Shown here piece by piece: positions 37,179-46,105 of a DNA stretch of 64,000 nt. The notes under the pieces were generated by a model, which saw nothing but the letters and a program-made list of their open reading frames with translations, did not search any database and was not told where the DNA came from. The stretch's first letter is position 1. Each line of letters opens with the position of its first letter. Made by a program: the position numbers and the translations under genes. Source of the DNA: Wohlfahrtiimonas chitiniclastica DSM 18708 (GTDB lineage Bacteria; Pseudomonadota; Gammaproteobacteria; Cardiobacteriales; Wohlfahrtiimonadaceae); NCBI RefSeq assembly GCF_000375345.1, contig NZ_AQXD01000002.1, positions 169,230-233,229 on the forward strand. Reading direction: 5' to 3'.

Positions 37179-37206
37179 ACTCTCATAGATGTATGTCTAT
37201 GAGAGT
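37179..37206 (+). other. Strong hairpin in the rplX-rplE spacer
   Basis: ACTCTCATAGA-TGTATG-TCTATGAGAGT, a perfect 11-bp stem followed by GTTTGTTTT. In E. coli the repressor site for S8 lies at the L24-L5 junction, so a regulatory role is plausible; it could equally be an attenuator. Confidence 0.7.
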
Positions 37207-37273
37207 GTTTGTTTTAACAATTGCTGAATAGGATGCATTCCTGAGATATATCCGTTTGGCTGGGATTAATTTT

Positions 37274-37813
37274 ATGACAAGATTAAATCAGTACTACAAT
37301 GAAGTAGTGGTTCCAAAATTAATGGAACAATTTGGATATAAAAATCCAATGGAAGTTCCAAAAATCACTAAAATTACCTTGAATATGGGTGTTGGTGAAG
37401 CTGTTGCTGATAAAAAAGTAATGGATTCTGCAGTGGCAGATATGTCTGCGATCGCTGGTCAAAAACCAATCGTAACTTTATCTAAAAAATCAATCGCTGG
37501 TTTTAAAATCCGTGATGGTTGGCCTGTAGGTTGTAAAGTGACTTTACGTCGTGCGCACATGTATGAGTTTTTAGATCGTTTGATCAACATCTCTTTACCT
37601 CGTGTACGTGACTTCCGCGGTATCAATGGTCGTTCTTTCGACGGTCGTGGTAACTACAGCTTTGGTATCAAAGAACAAATCATTTTCCCTGAAATTGATT
37701 ATGAAAAAGTTGATGCTTTACGTGGTATGGACATTAACTTTACGACAACTGCAAAAACTGACGCAGAAGCGAAAGCACTTATCGCTGCATTCGGTTTCCC
37801 ATTCCGTAATTAA
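37274..37813 (+). CDS. rplE: 50S ribosomal protein L5
   Basis: A 179-residue 5S rRNA-binding protein, the same length as in E. coli when started at the ATG at 37274 behind GGGATT. A TTG further upstream would add six odd residues. [22 protein letters not shown] and [20 protein letters not shown]-like segments are present. Confidence 0.97.
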   Translation: MTRLNQYYNEVVVPKLMEQFGYKNPMEVPKITKITLNMGVGEAVADKKVMDSAVADMSAIAGQKPIVTLSKKSIAGFKIRDGWPVGCKVTLRRAHMYEFLDRLINISLPRVRDFRGINGRSFDGRGNYSFGIKEQIIFPEIDYEKVDALRGMDINFTTTAKTDAEAKALIAAFGFPFRN

Positions 37814-37824
37814 TAGGTAATATT

Positions 37825-38130
37825 ATGGCAAAAAAATCAATGATCAACCGTGAGCTTAAAAGAGCAAAATTGGTTGAAAGATTACACGCTAAGCGCATCA
37901 GCTTAAAAGATATTATTAAAAGTGAAACTGCAACGTTTGAAGAAAAGCAAGCAGCAGTGGTAGCTTTACAAAAAATGCCTCGTGATTCCTCAGCATCTCG
38001 TAAACACGCTCGTTGCTCGATCACTGGTCGTCCACACGGTGTTTACAGCAAGTTTGGTTTGGGTCGCAATAAATTACGCGAAATCACTATGCGTGGTGAT
38101 ATCCCAGGCTTACGCAAAGCAAGTTGGTAA
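37825..38130 (+). CDS. rpsN: 30S ribosomal protein S14 (long, zinc-free form)
   Basis: A 101-residue 30S-head protein. It lacks the CXXC pairs of the short zinc form. [18 protein letters not shown] and the C-terminal GLRKASW are typical. Confidence 0.98.
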   Translation: MAKKSMINRELKRAKLVERLHAKRISLKDIIKSETATFEEKQAAVVALQKMPRDSSASRKHARCSITGRPHGVYSKFGLGRNKLREITMRGDIPGLRKASW

Positions 38131-38145
38131 TTGAGGAGATAATTC

Positions 38146-38541
38146 ATGAGTATGCATGATCCGATTGCAGATATGTTAACGAGAATTCGTAACGCACAGG
38201 CTGCACACAAAGAAACAGTGGCAATGCCTTCTTCTACTAAGAAAGAAGCAATTGCAGAAGTTTTAAAGAACGAAGGTTATATTTCTGGTTTTAACGTAAC
38301 TGCCGAAGGCGTTAAGAAGACTTTAGAAATTACTTTGAAGTACTATCAAGGTCAACCTGTAATCGAGACTCTTGAACGCGTTAGTCGTCCAAGCCTCCGT
38401 ATCTACAGAAGTAAAGATGAATTACCATCAGTATTAGGCGGCTTAGGTATTGCGATCGTTTCAACCTCTAAAGGTTTGATGACAGATCGTAAAGCAAAAG
38501 CCTTGTCCTTAGGTGGTGAAGTAATTTGTTTCGTAGCGTAA
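38146..38541 (+). CDS. rpsH: 30S ribosomal protein S8
   Basis: A 131-residue central-domain 16S rRNA-binding protein; [18 protein letters not shown] and [20 protein letters not shown] are diagnostic. In E. coli it represses the spc operon by binding mRNA at the L24-L5 junction. Confidence 0.98.
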   Translation: MSMHDPIADMLTRIRNAQAAHKETVAMPSSTKKEAIAEVLKNEGYISGFNVTAEGVKKTLEITLKYYQGQPVIETLERVSRPSLRIYRSKDELPSVLGGLGIAIVSTSKGLMTDRKAKALSLGGEVICFVA

Positions 38542-38551
38542 GGAGTTAGTA

Positions 38552-39088
38552 ATGTCTCGTATTGCAAAGAAAATCATTCCAATTCCTGCTGGTGTTGAAG
38601 TTTCAATCGCAGGTAACTTGGTAAAAGTTAAAGGGGCTAAAGGCTCTAGCGAATTACAATTGCATTCTGCAGTTGGTATTAAACAGGAAGACGGTAATTT
38701 AGTGATCGTTCCTGATTTAGCGCAAACAAAAGGTAACTATGCTTTAGCAGGTACCATGCGTTCATTGGTAAACAATATGATTATCGGTGTTTCTGCAGGT
38801 TTCGAAAAGAAATTACTTTTAGTGGGCGTTGGTTACCGTGCGCAAGCGCAAGGTTCTGCTTTAAATCTTTCATTAGGTTTTTCACACCCAGTGGTTCATC
38901 AAATGCCTGCTGGCGTAACTTGTGAAACACCTTCACAAACTGAAATCATCATCCGTGGTGTTGATAAACAAGCAGTGGGTGAAGTTGCAGCAAAAGTACG
39001 TGCTTACAGACCACCAGAACCATATAAAGGTAAAGGTGTTCGTTATGCGGACGAAGTTGTTTCATTGAAAGAAGTTAAGAAGAAGTAG
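38552..39088 (+). CDS. rplF: 50S ribosomal protein L6
   Basis: A 178-residue protein near the factor-binding site; [14 protein letters not shown] and [11 protein letters not shown] are typical. Confidence 0.98.
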   Translation: MSRIAKKIIPIPAGVEVSIAGNLVKVKGAKGSSELQLHSAVGIKQEDGNLVIVPDLAQTKGNYALAGTMRSLVNNMIIGVSAGFEKKLLLVGVGYRAQAQGSALNLSLGFSHPVVHQMPAGVTCETPSQTEIIIRGVDKQAVGEVAAKVRAYRPPEPYKGKGVRYADEVVSLKEVKKK

Positions 39089-39094
39089 GTGAAT

Positions 39095-39451
39095 ATGAAC
39101 GTAAAAAAAGAAGCTAGATTACGCCGTAGTCGTAAAGCTAGAGCAAAAATCAGAGAAATTGGTGCGACACGTTTAACTATTTATAGAACGCCTCGCCATA
39201 TCTATGCACAAGTGATTTCTCCATGTGGCAAAACTATCTTAGCAGCAGCATCTACATTAGATGCAGAAGTACGTGCGCAAATCAAAAATGGTGGCAACGT
39301 AGACGCAGCTAAAGTAGTGGGTAAAGTTGTTGCAGAGCGTGCATTAAAAGCAAACATCACTGAAGTTGCTTTTGATCGTGCTGGCTTCCAGTTCCATGGA
39401 CGTATTAAAGCATTGGCAGATTCAGCTCGCGAAGCTGGCTTACAATTCTAA
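39095..39451 (+). CDS. rplR: 50S ribosomal protein L18
   Basis: A 118-residue 5S rRNA-binding protein; [16 protein letters not shown] and [24 protein letters not shown] match the family. ATG at 39095 gives the usual length; a GTG two codons earlier is a less likely alternative. Confidence 0.96.
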   Translation: MNVKKEARLRRSRKARAKIREIGATRLTIYRTPRHIYAQVISPCGKTILAAASTLDAEVRAQIKNGGNVDAAKVVGKVVAERALKANITEVAFDRAGFQFHGRIKALADSAREAGLQF

Positions 39452-39462
39452 GGGAATTTGAT

Positions 39463-39978
39463 ATGGCAAAGAAAGAAAATACAAACGTTGCAGCACAAGC
39501 AGATGCTTTTCAAGAGAAGCTTGTTGCAGTAAACCGTGTTTCTAAAACAGTTAAAGGTGGTCGTCAATTCGCATTTGCTGCTTTGACAGTAGTGGGTGAC
39601 GGTAACGGTCGCGTAGGTTTTGGTTACGGTAAAGCTAAAGAAGTTCCTTTGGCAATTCAAAAATCTGTTGAGCAAGCTCGTAAAAACATTAGAGAAGTTG
39701 CTTTAACAAATGGTACATTGCAATATCCAGTGACTGGTGTTCATGGTGCTGCGCGTGTTTACATGCAACCAGCTTCTGAAGGTACTGGTATCATTGCTGG
39801 TGGCGCAATGCGTGCTGTGTTTGAAGTTGCTGGCGTGACAGACGTGTTAGCAAAATGTCAAAATTCACGTAATCCTATCAACGTTGTTCGCGCAACAGTA
39901 GAAGGGTTATGCTCTATGAAATCACCTGAAGAAATCGCTGCTAAGCGTGGTCTTTCAGTTGAAGACATTAAGGAGTAA
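39463..39978 (+). CDS. rpsE: 30S ribosomal protein S5
   Basis: A 171-residue fidelity protein with the double-stranded-RNA-binding N-domain ([20 protein letters not shown]) and [15 protein letters not shown]. Confidence 0.98.
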   Translation: MAKKENTNVAAQADAFQEKLVAVNRVSKTVKGGRQFAFAALTVVGDGNGRVGFGYGKAKEVPLAIQKSVEQARKNIREVALTNGTLQYPVTGVHGAARVYMQPASEGTGIIAGGAMRAVFEVAGVTDVLAKCQNSRNPINVVRATVEGLCSMKSPEEIAAKRGLSVEDIKE

Positions 39979-39981
39979 TGC

Positions 39982-40161
39982 ATGAGTACAATTACTGTTA
40001 CTTTGATCAAAAGTACCAATGGTCGTTTACAATCTCATAAAGATTGTGTTCGTGGTTTAGGATTAAGAAGAATCAGCCATACTGTGGAAGTTAAAGATAC
40101 TCCAGAGAACAGAGGCATGATTAATAAAGTATCCTATTTATTAAAAGTTTCTGAGAAATAG
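39982..40161 (+). CDS. rpmD: 50S ribosomal protein L30
   Basis: A 59-residue protein, exactly the E. coli length, read directly from the sequence: [16 protein letters not shown] at the start, [22 protein letters not shown]-type core, ending LLKVSEK. AAGGAG precedes the ATG and it fills the gap between rpsE and rplO, as expected in the spc operon. Confidence 0.96.
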   Translation: MSTITVTLIKSTNGRLQSHKDCVRGLGLRRISHTVEVKDTPENRGMINKVSYLLKVSEK

Positions 40162-40169
40162 GTGAAAGT

Positions 40170-40604
40170 ATGCGTTTAAACTCTTTAACAAGTGCAGAAG
40201 GTAGCCGTAAACCTAAGAAACGTCTTGGACGTGGTATTGGTTCTGGCTTAGGTAAAACAGCAGGTCGCGGTCATAAAGGTCAGCATTCACGTTCTGGTGG
40301 TTTCCATAAAGTAGGTTTTGAAGGCGGTCAGATGCCTTTACAACGTCGTTTACCAAAAGTAGGCTTCGTTTCTCAACTTTCTTTAGTAACAACAGAAGTA
40401 CCTTTGTCAGCTTTAGCTAAAGTACAAGGTAATGAAATTGATTTGATCGCATTAAAATCATCTAATGTAATTGCAGGTAAATTTGAAAGAGCTAAAATTA
40501 TTCTTTCAGGTACAATTGATCGTGCAGTGACCATTAATGGTTTAGCTGTTACAAAGGGTGCTAAGGAAGCAATCTTGGCAGCAGGTGGAACAATCAACGA
40601 ATAA
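40170..40604 (+). CDS. rplO: 50S ribosomal protein L15
   Basis: A 144-residue protein; [21 protein letters not shown] and [14 protein letters not shown] are diagnostic. Confidence 0.98.
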   Translation: MRLNSLTSAEGSRKPKKRLGRGIGSGLGKTAGRGHKGQHSRSGGFHKVGFEGGQMPLQRRLPKVGFVSQLSLVTTEVPLSALAKVQGNEIDLIALKSSNVIAGKFERAKIILSGTIDRAVTINGLAVTKGAKEAILAAGGTINE

Positions 40605-40613
40605 AGAAATAGT

Positions 40614-42035
40614 ATGAAAAATAATCAGCTTCCTCAATTTGGCAATTTATCGGAATTAAAATCACGTTTTATATTCTTGATATTAGCCTTGGTTGTGTAC
40701 CGCCTTGGTGTTCATATCACCGTGCCCGGTATTAACGTTCCATTATTAATGGATCAGATGACGCAACCAGGTGAAGGCCAAGGTTTAAGTGCGATGATGA
40801 ACCTGTTTTCAGGTGGCGCATTTGAAAGGATGTCGATTTTTATGCTAGGGGTTATGCCATATATTACAGCATCTATTGTTATTCAGATGCTGACTGTGGT
40901 ATACCCACCACTTGAACAAATCAAAAAAGAAGGTCAAGCGGGACGTCGTAAGATAACGCAATATACGCGTTATCTCACTATTGTTTTTGCTGCTGCACAA
41001 GGTACAGCGTATGCGTTTGGTATTGTCAATGGCTCACTCGGGTTTAACTCGAGTATCGTTGTGATACCAGCGCTTAATTTCGTTTTATTAGCTGTGATCA
41101 CTTGGATTACAGGTACAATCTTTTTAATGTGGCTTGGTGAGCAAATTTCTGAAAGGGGAATCGGTAACGGTATCTCCATGATTATTTTTGCGAGCATTTT
41201 GATGGGCTTACCGACAGGTGTGAGTGCTTTGTTTGACACAGCACGCACTGAAGGTGGCGCATTGGCTTATTTAAAAGTTGTATTTGTCATTTTGTTTGTT
41301 ATGGCGATAGTATTACTTGTTGTATTTATTGAGCGTGGTCAGCGTCGTATTACGATCAACTATGCAAGAAAACAACAAGGACGCCAAATGTCAATTGGTG
41401 GGCAAACGACACATCTCCCATTGAAGTTAAACATGGCGGGTGTGATTCCAGCAATTTTCGGATCGGCATTCTTATCGTTCGTTTATACAATTTCAGCAGC
41501 GTTGGCAAAAATTGAAGTGAGTGTTGCTGAAGGTCCTGTGTCTGGTTTTGCTAAGTTTGGTTATTTAGCAAGTCAATTTTTCCAAAAAATTGGCAACTAC
41601 GGTGTTAAATATTTCACACCTGGTCAACCAGCTTATATGATTTTATTTGCAGCTTTAATCATCTTCTTCTGTTTCTTCTATACTGCGATTCAGTTCAATT
41701 CAAAAGAAACAGCAGAAAACTTAAAGCGTTCGGGTGGTTTTATTCCAGGGATTCGTCCAGGAATTCAAACTTCTCAATTTTTTGATAAAGTACTCACACG
41801 AATCACACTTTGGGGTGCGCTCTACATCACAGCAATCTGTTTATTACCAGAAATGCTCGGCGCTATTTTTAATTTCCCAAGCTATTTCGGTGGTACTTCT
41901 ATTCTGATTGCGGTTGTAGTTGTCATGGACTTAATTGCTCAAGTTCAAGCTCAGTTGGTGTCTCAACAATATTCATCTGTGATGAAGAAGGCCAACATTA
42001 GTTCTGCTTTAAATGGCAAGCCGCCATCAATCTAA
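40614..42035 (+). CDS. secY: Protein translocase channel subunit SecY
   Basis: The 473-residue core of the SecYEG channel with ten transmembrane helices. Seen: [19 protein letters not shown] (helix 1), [24 protein letters not shown] including the plug region, [24 protein letters not shown] (loop C5) and [15 protein letters not shown]. About 30 residues longer than E. coli SecY, the extra falling mostly in the loop near residues 295-330. Standard position between rplO and rpmJ. Confidence 0.97.
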   Translation: MKNNQLPQFGNLSELKSRFIFLILALVVYRLGVHITVPGINVPLLMDQMTQPGEGQGLSAMMNLFSGGAFERMSIFMLGVMPYITASIVIQMLTVVYPPLEQIKKEGQAGRRKITQYTRYLTIVFAAAQGTAYAFGIVNGSLGFNSSIVVIPALNFVLLAVITWITGTIFLMWLGEQISERGIGNGISMIIFASILMGLPTGVSALFDTARTEGGALAYLKVVFVILFVMAIVLLVVFIERGQRRITINYARKQQGRQMSIGGQTTHLPLKLNMAGVIPAIFGSAFLSFVYTISAALAKIEVSVAEGPVSGFAKFGYLASQFFQKIGNYGVKYFTPGQPAYMILFAALIIFFCFFYTAIQFNSKETAENLKRSGGFIPGIRPGIQTSQFFDKVLTRITLWGALYITAICLLPEMLGAIFNFPSYFGGTSILIAVVVVMDLIAQVQAQLVSQQYSSVMKKANISSALNGKPPSI

Positions 42036-42058
42036 AATATTCTCGATTAGGAGTTTTT

Positions 42059-42172
42059 ATGAAAGTTAGAGCATCAGTTAAAAAAATTTGCAGAAAATGC
42101 AAAATCATTAAACGCCATGGTGTTATTAGAGTTATCTGTGAAGATGGACGTCATAAGCAACGTCAAGGATAA
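42059..42172 (+). CDS. rpmJ: 50S ribosomal protein L36 (zinc form)
   Basis: A 37-residue protein read directly: [16 protein letters not shown] at the start and HKQRQG at the end. The zinc ligands C11, C14, C27 and H32 are present, so this is the zinc-binding (C+) form. TAGGAG lies 8 bases before the ATG. It is the usual gene after secY. Confidence 0.96.
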   Translation: MKVRASVKKICRKCKIIKRHGVIRVICEDGRHKQRQG

Positions 42173-42180
42173 TTAAATTT

Positions 42181-42212
42181 GTGGAATTCTGGAAAACAGT
42201 ATAGAATTCCAC
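42181..42212 (+). other. Leader hairpin before the alpha operon
   Basis: GTGGAATTCT and AGAATTCCAC form a perfect 10-bp stem around a 12-base loop, 42 bp before rpsM. In E. coli ribosomal protein S4 binds a pseudoknot in this leader, so this could be the corresponding structure or a terminator of the spc operon; there is no T-run right after the stem. Confidence 0.6.
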
Positions 42213-42253
42213 CCCTTGGTCATAAAACAAAAATTTTCGGAGTTTCATAACAT

Positions 42254-42610
42254 ATGGCACGTATAGCAGGTGTAAACTTACCGCTCAAAAAACATGTTAT
42301 TATTGCTTTGCAGTCCATTTATGGCATCGGTGCCACGCGCGCAAAAGCAATTTGTCAAAATGCACAAGTTGATCCAACAACTAAAGTCAGTGATTTGACT
42401 GAAGATCAAGTTGAAGCACTACGTGCGCAAGTTGCGCAATTCGTAGTAGAGGGTGACCTTCGTCGTGAAGTGTCAATGAGTATTAAAAGACTAATGGATC
42501 TTGGTTGTTACCGTGGTATCAGACATCGTCGTGGTTTACCTGTGCGCGGACAACGTACCAAAACGAATGCACGCACTCGTAAAGGTCCAAGACGTTTAGT
42601 TAAGAAATAA
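42254..42610 (+). CDS. rpsM: 30S ribosomal protein S13
   Basis: A 118-residue 30S-head protein; [14 protein letters not shown] and [25 protein letters not shown] are diagnostic. First gene of the alpha operon. Confidence 0.98.
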   Translation: MARIAGVNLPLKKHVIIALQSIYGIGATRAKAICQNAQVDPTTKVSDLTEDQVEALRAQVAQFVVEGDLRREVSMSIKRLMDLGCYRGIRHRRGLPVRGQRTKTNARTRKGPRRLVKK

Positions 42611-42627
42611 ATTTATAGGAATTAGTG

Positions 42628-43017
42628 ATGGCAAAACCTTCAGTAAAAGCACGCAAGCGTGTTAGAAGAACTGTTGTAGACGGTGTCGCACACATACATG
42701 CATCGTTCAATAATACAATCGTAACTATTACAGATCGTCAAGGTAACGCGTTATCTTGGGCAACTTCTGGTGGTTCCGGTTTCCGTGGTTCTAGAAAATC
42801 TACACCTTTCGCAGCACAGATCGCTGCTGAAAGAGCAGGTACAACTGCTAAAGAGTATGGTTTGAAAAATCTAGACGTTGAAGTTAATGGTCCAGGCCCA
42901 GGTCGCGAATCTGCGGTTCGTGCGTTAAATGCTTTAGGATACAAAATCACATCTATCGTTGACGTTACGCCAATCCCACACAATGGTTGTCGTCCACCTA
43001 AGAAACGTAGAGTATAA
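42628..43017 (+). CDS. rpsK: 30S ribosomal protein S11
   Basis: A 129-residue platform protein. [25 protein letters not shown] and the C-terminal [15 protein letters not shown] are typical. I use the ATG at 42628, giving the E. coli length; a GTG one codon earlier is less likely. Confidence 0.97.
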   Translation: MAKPSVKARKRVRRTVVDGVAHIHASFNNTIVTITDRQGNALSWATSGGSGFRGSRKSTPFAAQIAAERAGTTAKEYGLKNLDVEVNGPGPGRESAVRALNALGYKITSIVDVTPIPHNGCRPPKKRRV

Positions 43018-43030
43018 TTGGAGTATTTAA

Positions 43031-43654
43031 ATGGCACGTTATATTGGTCCAAAATGTAAATTAGAAAGAAGAGAAGGCACAGACCTTTTCTTAAAATCAC
43101 CTGCTCGTCCTTTTGAATCTAAAACTAAGCTTCATGACAAAGCACCTGGTCAACACGGCGCACGTCCTAAGAAGTTATCAGTTTATGGTACGCAGTTACG
43201 TGAAAAGCAAAAATTACGCCGCATCTATGGTGTTTTAGAAAAGCAATTTAGATCTTACTACGCAGAAGCAGCACGTCGTAAAGGTTCAACAGGTGAAAAC
43301 TTGTTACAAATCTTAGAATGTCGTTTAGACAACGTTGTTTATCGTATGGGTTTTGCTGTAACTCGCGCAGAAGCTAGACAATTGGTGTCACACAGAGCGG
43401 TATTGGTGAATGGTAAATCTGTAAACATTCCTTCTTACCAATTGAAAGCAGAAGATGTTGTTACACTTTCTGAAAAAGCAAAACAACAAACTCGTGTTAA
43501 GTACGCTATGCAATTAGCAGAAAGCAACGGTTTCGTTGAATGGTTATCTGTAGAACCTTCAAAAATGGAAGGTACTTACAAACGTATCCCTGATCGCAGC
43601 GACTTGCCAGCAGACATTAATGAATCACTAGTAGTTGAATTGTATTCTAAGTAA
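43031..43654 (+). CDS. rpsD: 30S ribosomal protein S4
   Basis: A 207-residue assembly initiator of the 30S subunit. [31 protein letters not shown] is the S4 domain. In E. coli S4 represses the alpha operon. Confidence 0.98.
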   Translation: MARYIGPKCKLERREGTDLFLKSPARPFESKTKLHDKAPGQHGARPKKLSVYGTQLREKQKLRRIYGVLEKQFRSYYAEAARRKGSTGENLLQILECRLDNVVYRMGFAVTRAEARQLVSHRAVLVNGKSVNIPSYQLKAEDVVTLSEKAKQQTRVKYAMQLAESNGFVEWLSVEPSKMEGTYKRIPDRSDLPADINESLVVELYSK

Positions 43655-43693
43655 TATTATTGATTAACGTTAATATCTAGGTGAATATTTATT

Positions 43694-44692
43694 ATGGCTG
43701 TACATGAATTATTAACGCCAAAGATTGTCGATATTAAGACAATTAGTCCTACACGTTCTGAAGTCTCGCTTGAGCCTTTAGAGCGTGGCTTTGGCCATAC
43801 GTTAGGTAATGCTTTACGCCGTATTCTTTTATCTTCAATGCCTGGTTCAGCGATTACTGAATGTGAAATTGAAGGTGTTCAGAAAGAATATACTGCAGTA
43901 CCTGGAATGTATGAAGACGTAATAGATCTTCTTTTGAATCTAAAAGGAATTTCTTTATCCCTTCACGATGCTGATGAAGCCTATTTGACGCTAGAGAAAT
44001 CTGGCGAGGGTCCTGTCACTGCAGGCGATTTAGTGTTACCACACAATGTTGAGATTTTTAATCCTGACTATGTGATCGCTAACTTGACTGCGCAAGGCTC
44101 TTTAAAATTGCGCTTGAAAGTTGAAAATGGTCGTGGTTATCAACCTGTTGCTGCTCGTGAATCTGCTTCTGAAGCGACACAGAAAATTGGTAACTTCAAG
44201 ATCGATGCTTCTTTTAGCCCAGTGAGAACTGTCAGCTATAAAGTAGACACAGCACGTGTTGAACAAAGAACTAACTTAGATCGATTAATTATTAATCTTG
44301 AAACTAACGGCAGTTTAGATCCAGAAAAAGCCATTCGCGCCGCTGCAACAATCTTGCATGAGCAATTGGCTGTCTTCGTAGATTTAAAATCTAAACCAGA
44401 TGTTGTTGAAGAGAAAGAAGAGCCAGTATGTGAGATCGATCCGATTTTATTGCGTTCTGTAGACGATCTTGAGTTGACTGTTCGTTCAGCAAACTGTTTG
44501 AAAGCAGAAAGCTTGTACTATATTGGCGAATTAATCCAGAAGACTGAAGTTGAACTCTTAAAGACACCTAATTTGGGTAAGAAATCTTTAACTGAAATTA
44601 AAGACGTATTGGCACAGCACGGTTTATCTTTAGGAACTAAATTGGATAATTGGCCACCTTCACACCTAGATGTGAGCAAGCCGCCAGCATAA
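43694..44692 (+). CDS. rpoA: RNA polymerase alpha subunit
   Basis: A 332-residue subunit. The N-terminal dimerisation domain ([21 protein letters not shown]) and the C-terminal domain that binds UP elements and activators ([21 protein letters not shown]....[17 protein letters not shown]) are both complete. Standard position between rpsD and rplQ. Confidence 0.98.
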   Translation: MAVHELLTPKIVDIKTISPTRSEVSLEPLERGFGHTLGNALRRILLSSMPGSAITECEIEGVQKEYTAVPGMYEDVIDLLLNLKGISLSLHDADEAYLTLEKSGEGPVTAGDLVLPHNVEIFNPDYVIANLTAQGSLKLRLKVENGRGYQPVAARESASEATQKIGNFKIDASFSPVRTVSYKVDTARVEQRTNLDRLIINLETNGSLDPEKAIRAAATILHEQLAVFVDLKSKPDVVEEKEEPVCEIDPILLRSVDDLELTVRSANCLKAESLYYIGELIQKTEVELLKTPNLGKKSLTEIKDVLAQHGLSLGTKLDNWPPSHLDVSKPPA

Positions 44693-44723
44693 TTAAGTTA
44701 CAAATTTTTAAGGAATTATTCTA

Positions 44724-45101
44724 ATGCGTCATCGTAAATCAGGTCGTGCCTTTAGTCGCACATCAGCGCATAGAAAAGCAATGTTTAAGAACATGGCTGT
44801 TTCTATGATTGAGCATGAATTAATTAAAACAACATTACCAAAAGCTAAAGAATTAAGATCAGTGGTTGAACCATTAATCACTTTAGCGAAAGTAGATTCA
44901 GTTGCTAACCGTCGTTTAGCATTCGCTCGTTTGCGTTCAGAAGCAGCAGTTGCAAAATTGTTCACTGAAATCGCACCACGTATGCAACAACGCCCAGGCG
45001 GTTACTTAAGAATTCTTAAGTGTGGTAACCGTGCAGGTGATAACGCGCCAATGGCTTACGTTGAGCTCGTTGATCGTGTCGTAGCACCCGCTGCTGAGTA
45101 A
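44724..45101 (+). CDS. rplQ: 50S ribosomal protein L17
   Basis: A 125-residue protein closing the alpha operon; [20 protein letters not shown] and [10 protein letters not shown] are diagnostic. Confidence 0.98.
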   Translation: MRHRKSGRAFSRTSAHRKAMFKNMAVSMIEHELIKTTLPKAKELRSVVEPLITLAKVDSVANRRLAFARLRSEAAVAKLFTEIAPRMQQRPGGYLRILKCGNRAGDNAPMAYVELVDRVVAPAAE

Positions 45102-45123
45102 TGATTAGTTAAATTGATAGAAT

Positions 45124-45146
45124 AGGCCGGTTCATCCGGCCTTTTT
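45124..45146 (+). terminator. Terminator of the ribosomal supercluster
   Basis: AGGCCGG-TTCAT-CCGGCCT then TTTT, 22 bp after rplQ. It is the first clear terminator after the whole S10-spc-alpha run. Confidence 0.92.
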
Positions 45147-45160
45147 ATTGTTGGGGCAGT

Positions 45161-46096
45161 ATGTATTTTACACATTTAAATCTCTCCTTAGCATCGAATG
45201 AATTCGATGGCCGCGCCATCACCATTGGCTCTTTTGATGGTCTTCATGTTGGACATGTGAAAATCATCAACGCTCTGAATGAGCATGCGAAAGCGCACAA
45301 TTTAAAACGCACCTTAGTGACGTTCAATCCTTTACCGCCTGAGTATTTTAAGAAAGGTTCTTTTGATCGTGTGATGTCATTGCGTGATAAATTAGATTAT
45401 TTGAAAGCTCATGATCTTGTGGATGAAGTGATTCTCATACCCTTTTCTCAAGGCATGGCGACGATTACGGCTGACAGCTTTTTAAATGACATTTTGCTCG
45501 ATACCCTTGAGATGAAAGCCCTGTTTGTGGGCAAAGATTTCCGTTTTGGGCACAAAGCTCAAGGCGACATAGAATTTCTAAGCAATGCGCTCAAAGATGA
45601 TTATCATTTCAGAGCGATTGAAGACCTTGAACAAGACAACATTCGTGTCTCGTCAACAAAAATCCGTGAGTTTTTGGCCAACAATGACTTAGCCTCAGCT
45701 GAGCAATTTTTAGGCCGCCGTTATTCGCTCATCGGTAAAGTGGTGTATGGCAATCAACTCGCTCGCACTTGGGGCATGCCCACCATTAATGTTCATTTAA
45801 AGCATCATTTCCCACTGCGTGGCGTTTTTAATGTGATTGCCGATAATCTCTGTACAGGCAAGCGTTATTATGGCACTGCGAATATGGGCATGCGCCCAAC
45901 GATTGATGGTAAAAAGCTCTCTTTAGAAGTGCACCTACACAATACCAATGAAAATCTCTATGGTGATCACTTCAAAATTACCTTCATCAACAAAATTCGC
46001 GATGAAATCAAGTTTAACGCTTTAGAGGATTTGCGAAAGCAAATTGAGCATGATATAACAAATTCTTCCACTTTTTTTAAAGACTTTTCAGAATAG
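45161..46096 (+). CDS. ribF: Bifunctional riboflavin kinase / FAD synthetase
   Basis: A 311-residue enzyme making FMN and FAD. The N-terminal FAD synthetase domain has ITIGSFDGLHVGH (nucleotidyltransferase HxGH-like site) and VSSTKIREFL; the C-terminal flavokinase domain has GNQLARTWGMPTINV and YGTANMGMRPT. It starts 14 bp after the rplQ terminator and 9 bp before ileS, and the order ribF-ileS-lspA is as in many Gammaproteobacteria. Confidence 0.96.
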   Translation: MYFTHLNLSLASNEFDGRAITIGSFDGLHVGHVKIINALNEHAKAHNLKRTLVTFNPLPPEYFKKGSFDRVMSLRDKLDYLKAHDLVDEVILIPFSQGMATITADSFLNDILLDTLEMKALFVGKDFRFGHKAQGDIEFLSNALKDDYHFRAIEDLEQDNIRVSSTKIREFLANNDLASAEQFLGRRYSLIGKVVYGNQLARTWGMPTINVHLKHHFPLRGVFNVIADNLCTGKRYYGTANMGMRPTIDGKKLSLEVHLHNTNENLYGDHFKITFINKIRDEIKFNALEDLRKQIEHDITNSSTFFKDFSE

Positions 46097-46105
46097 GTAC
46101 ATACT

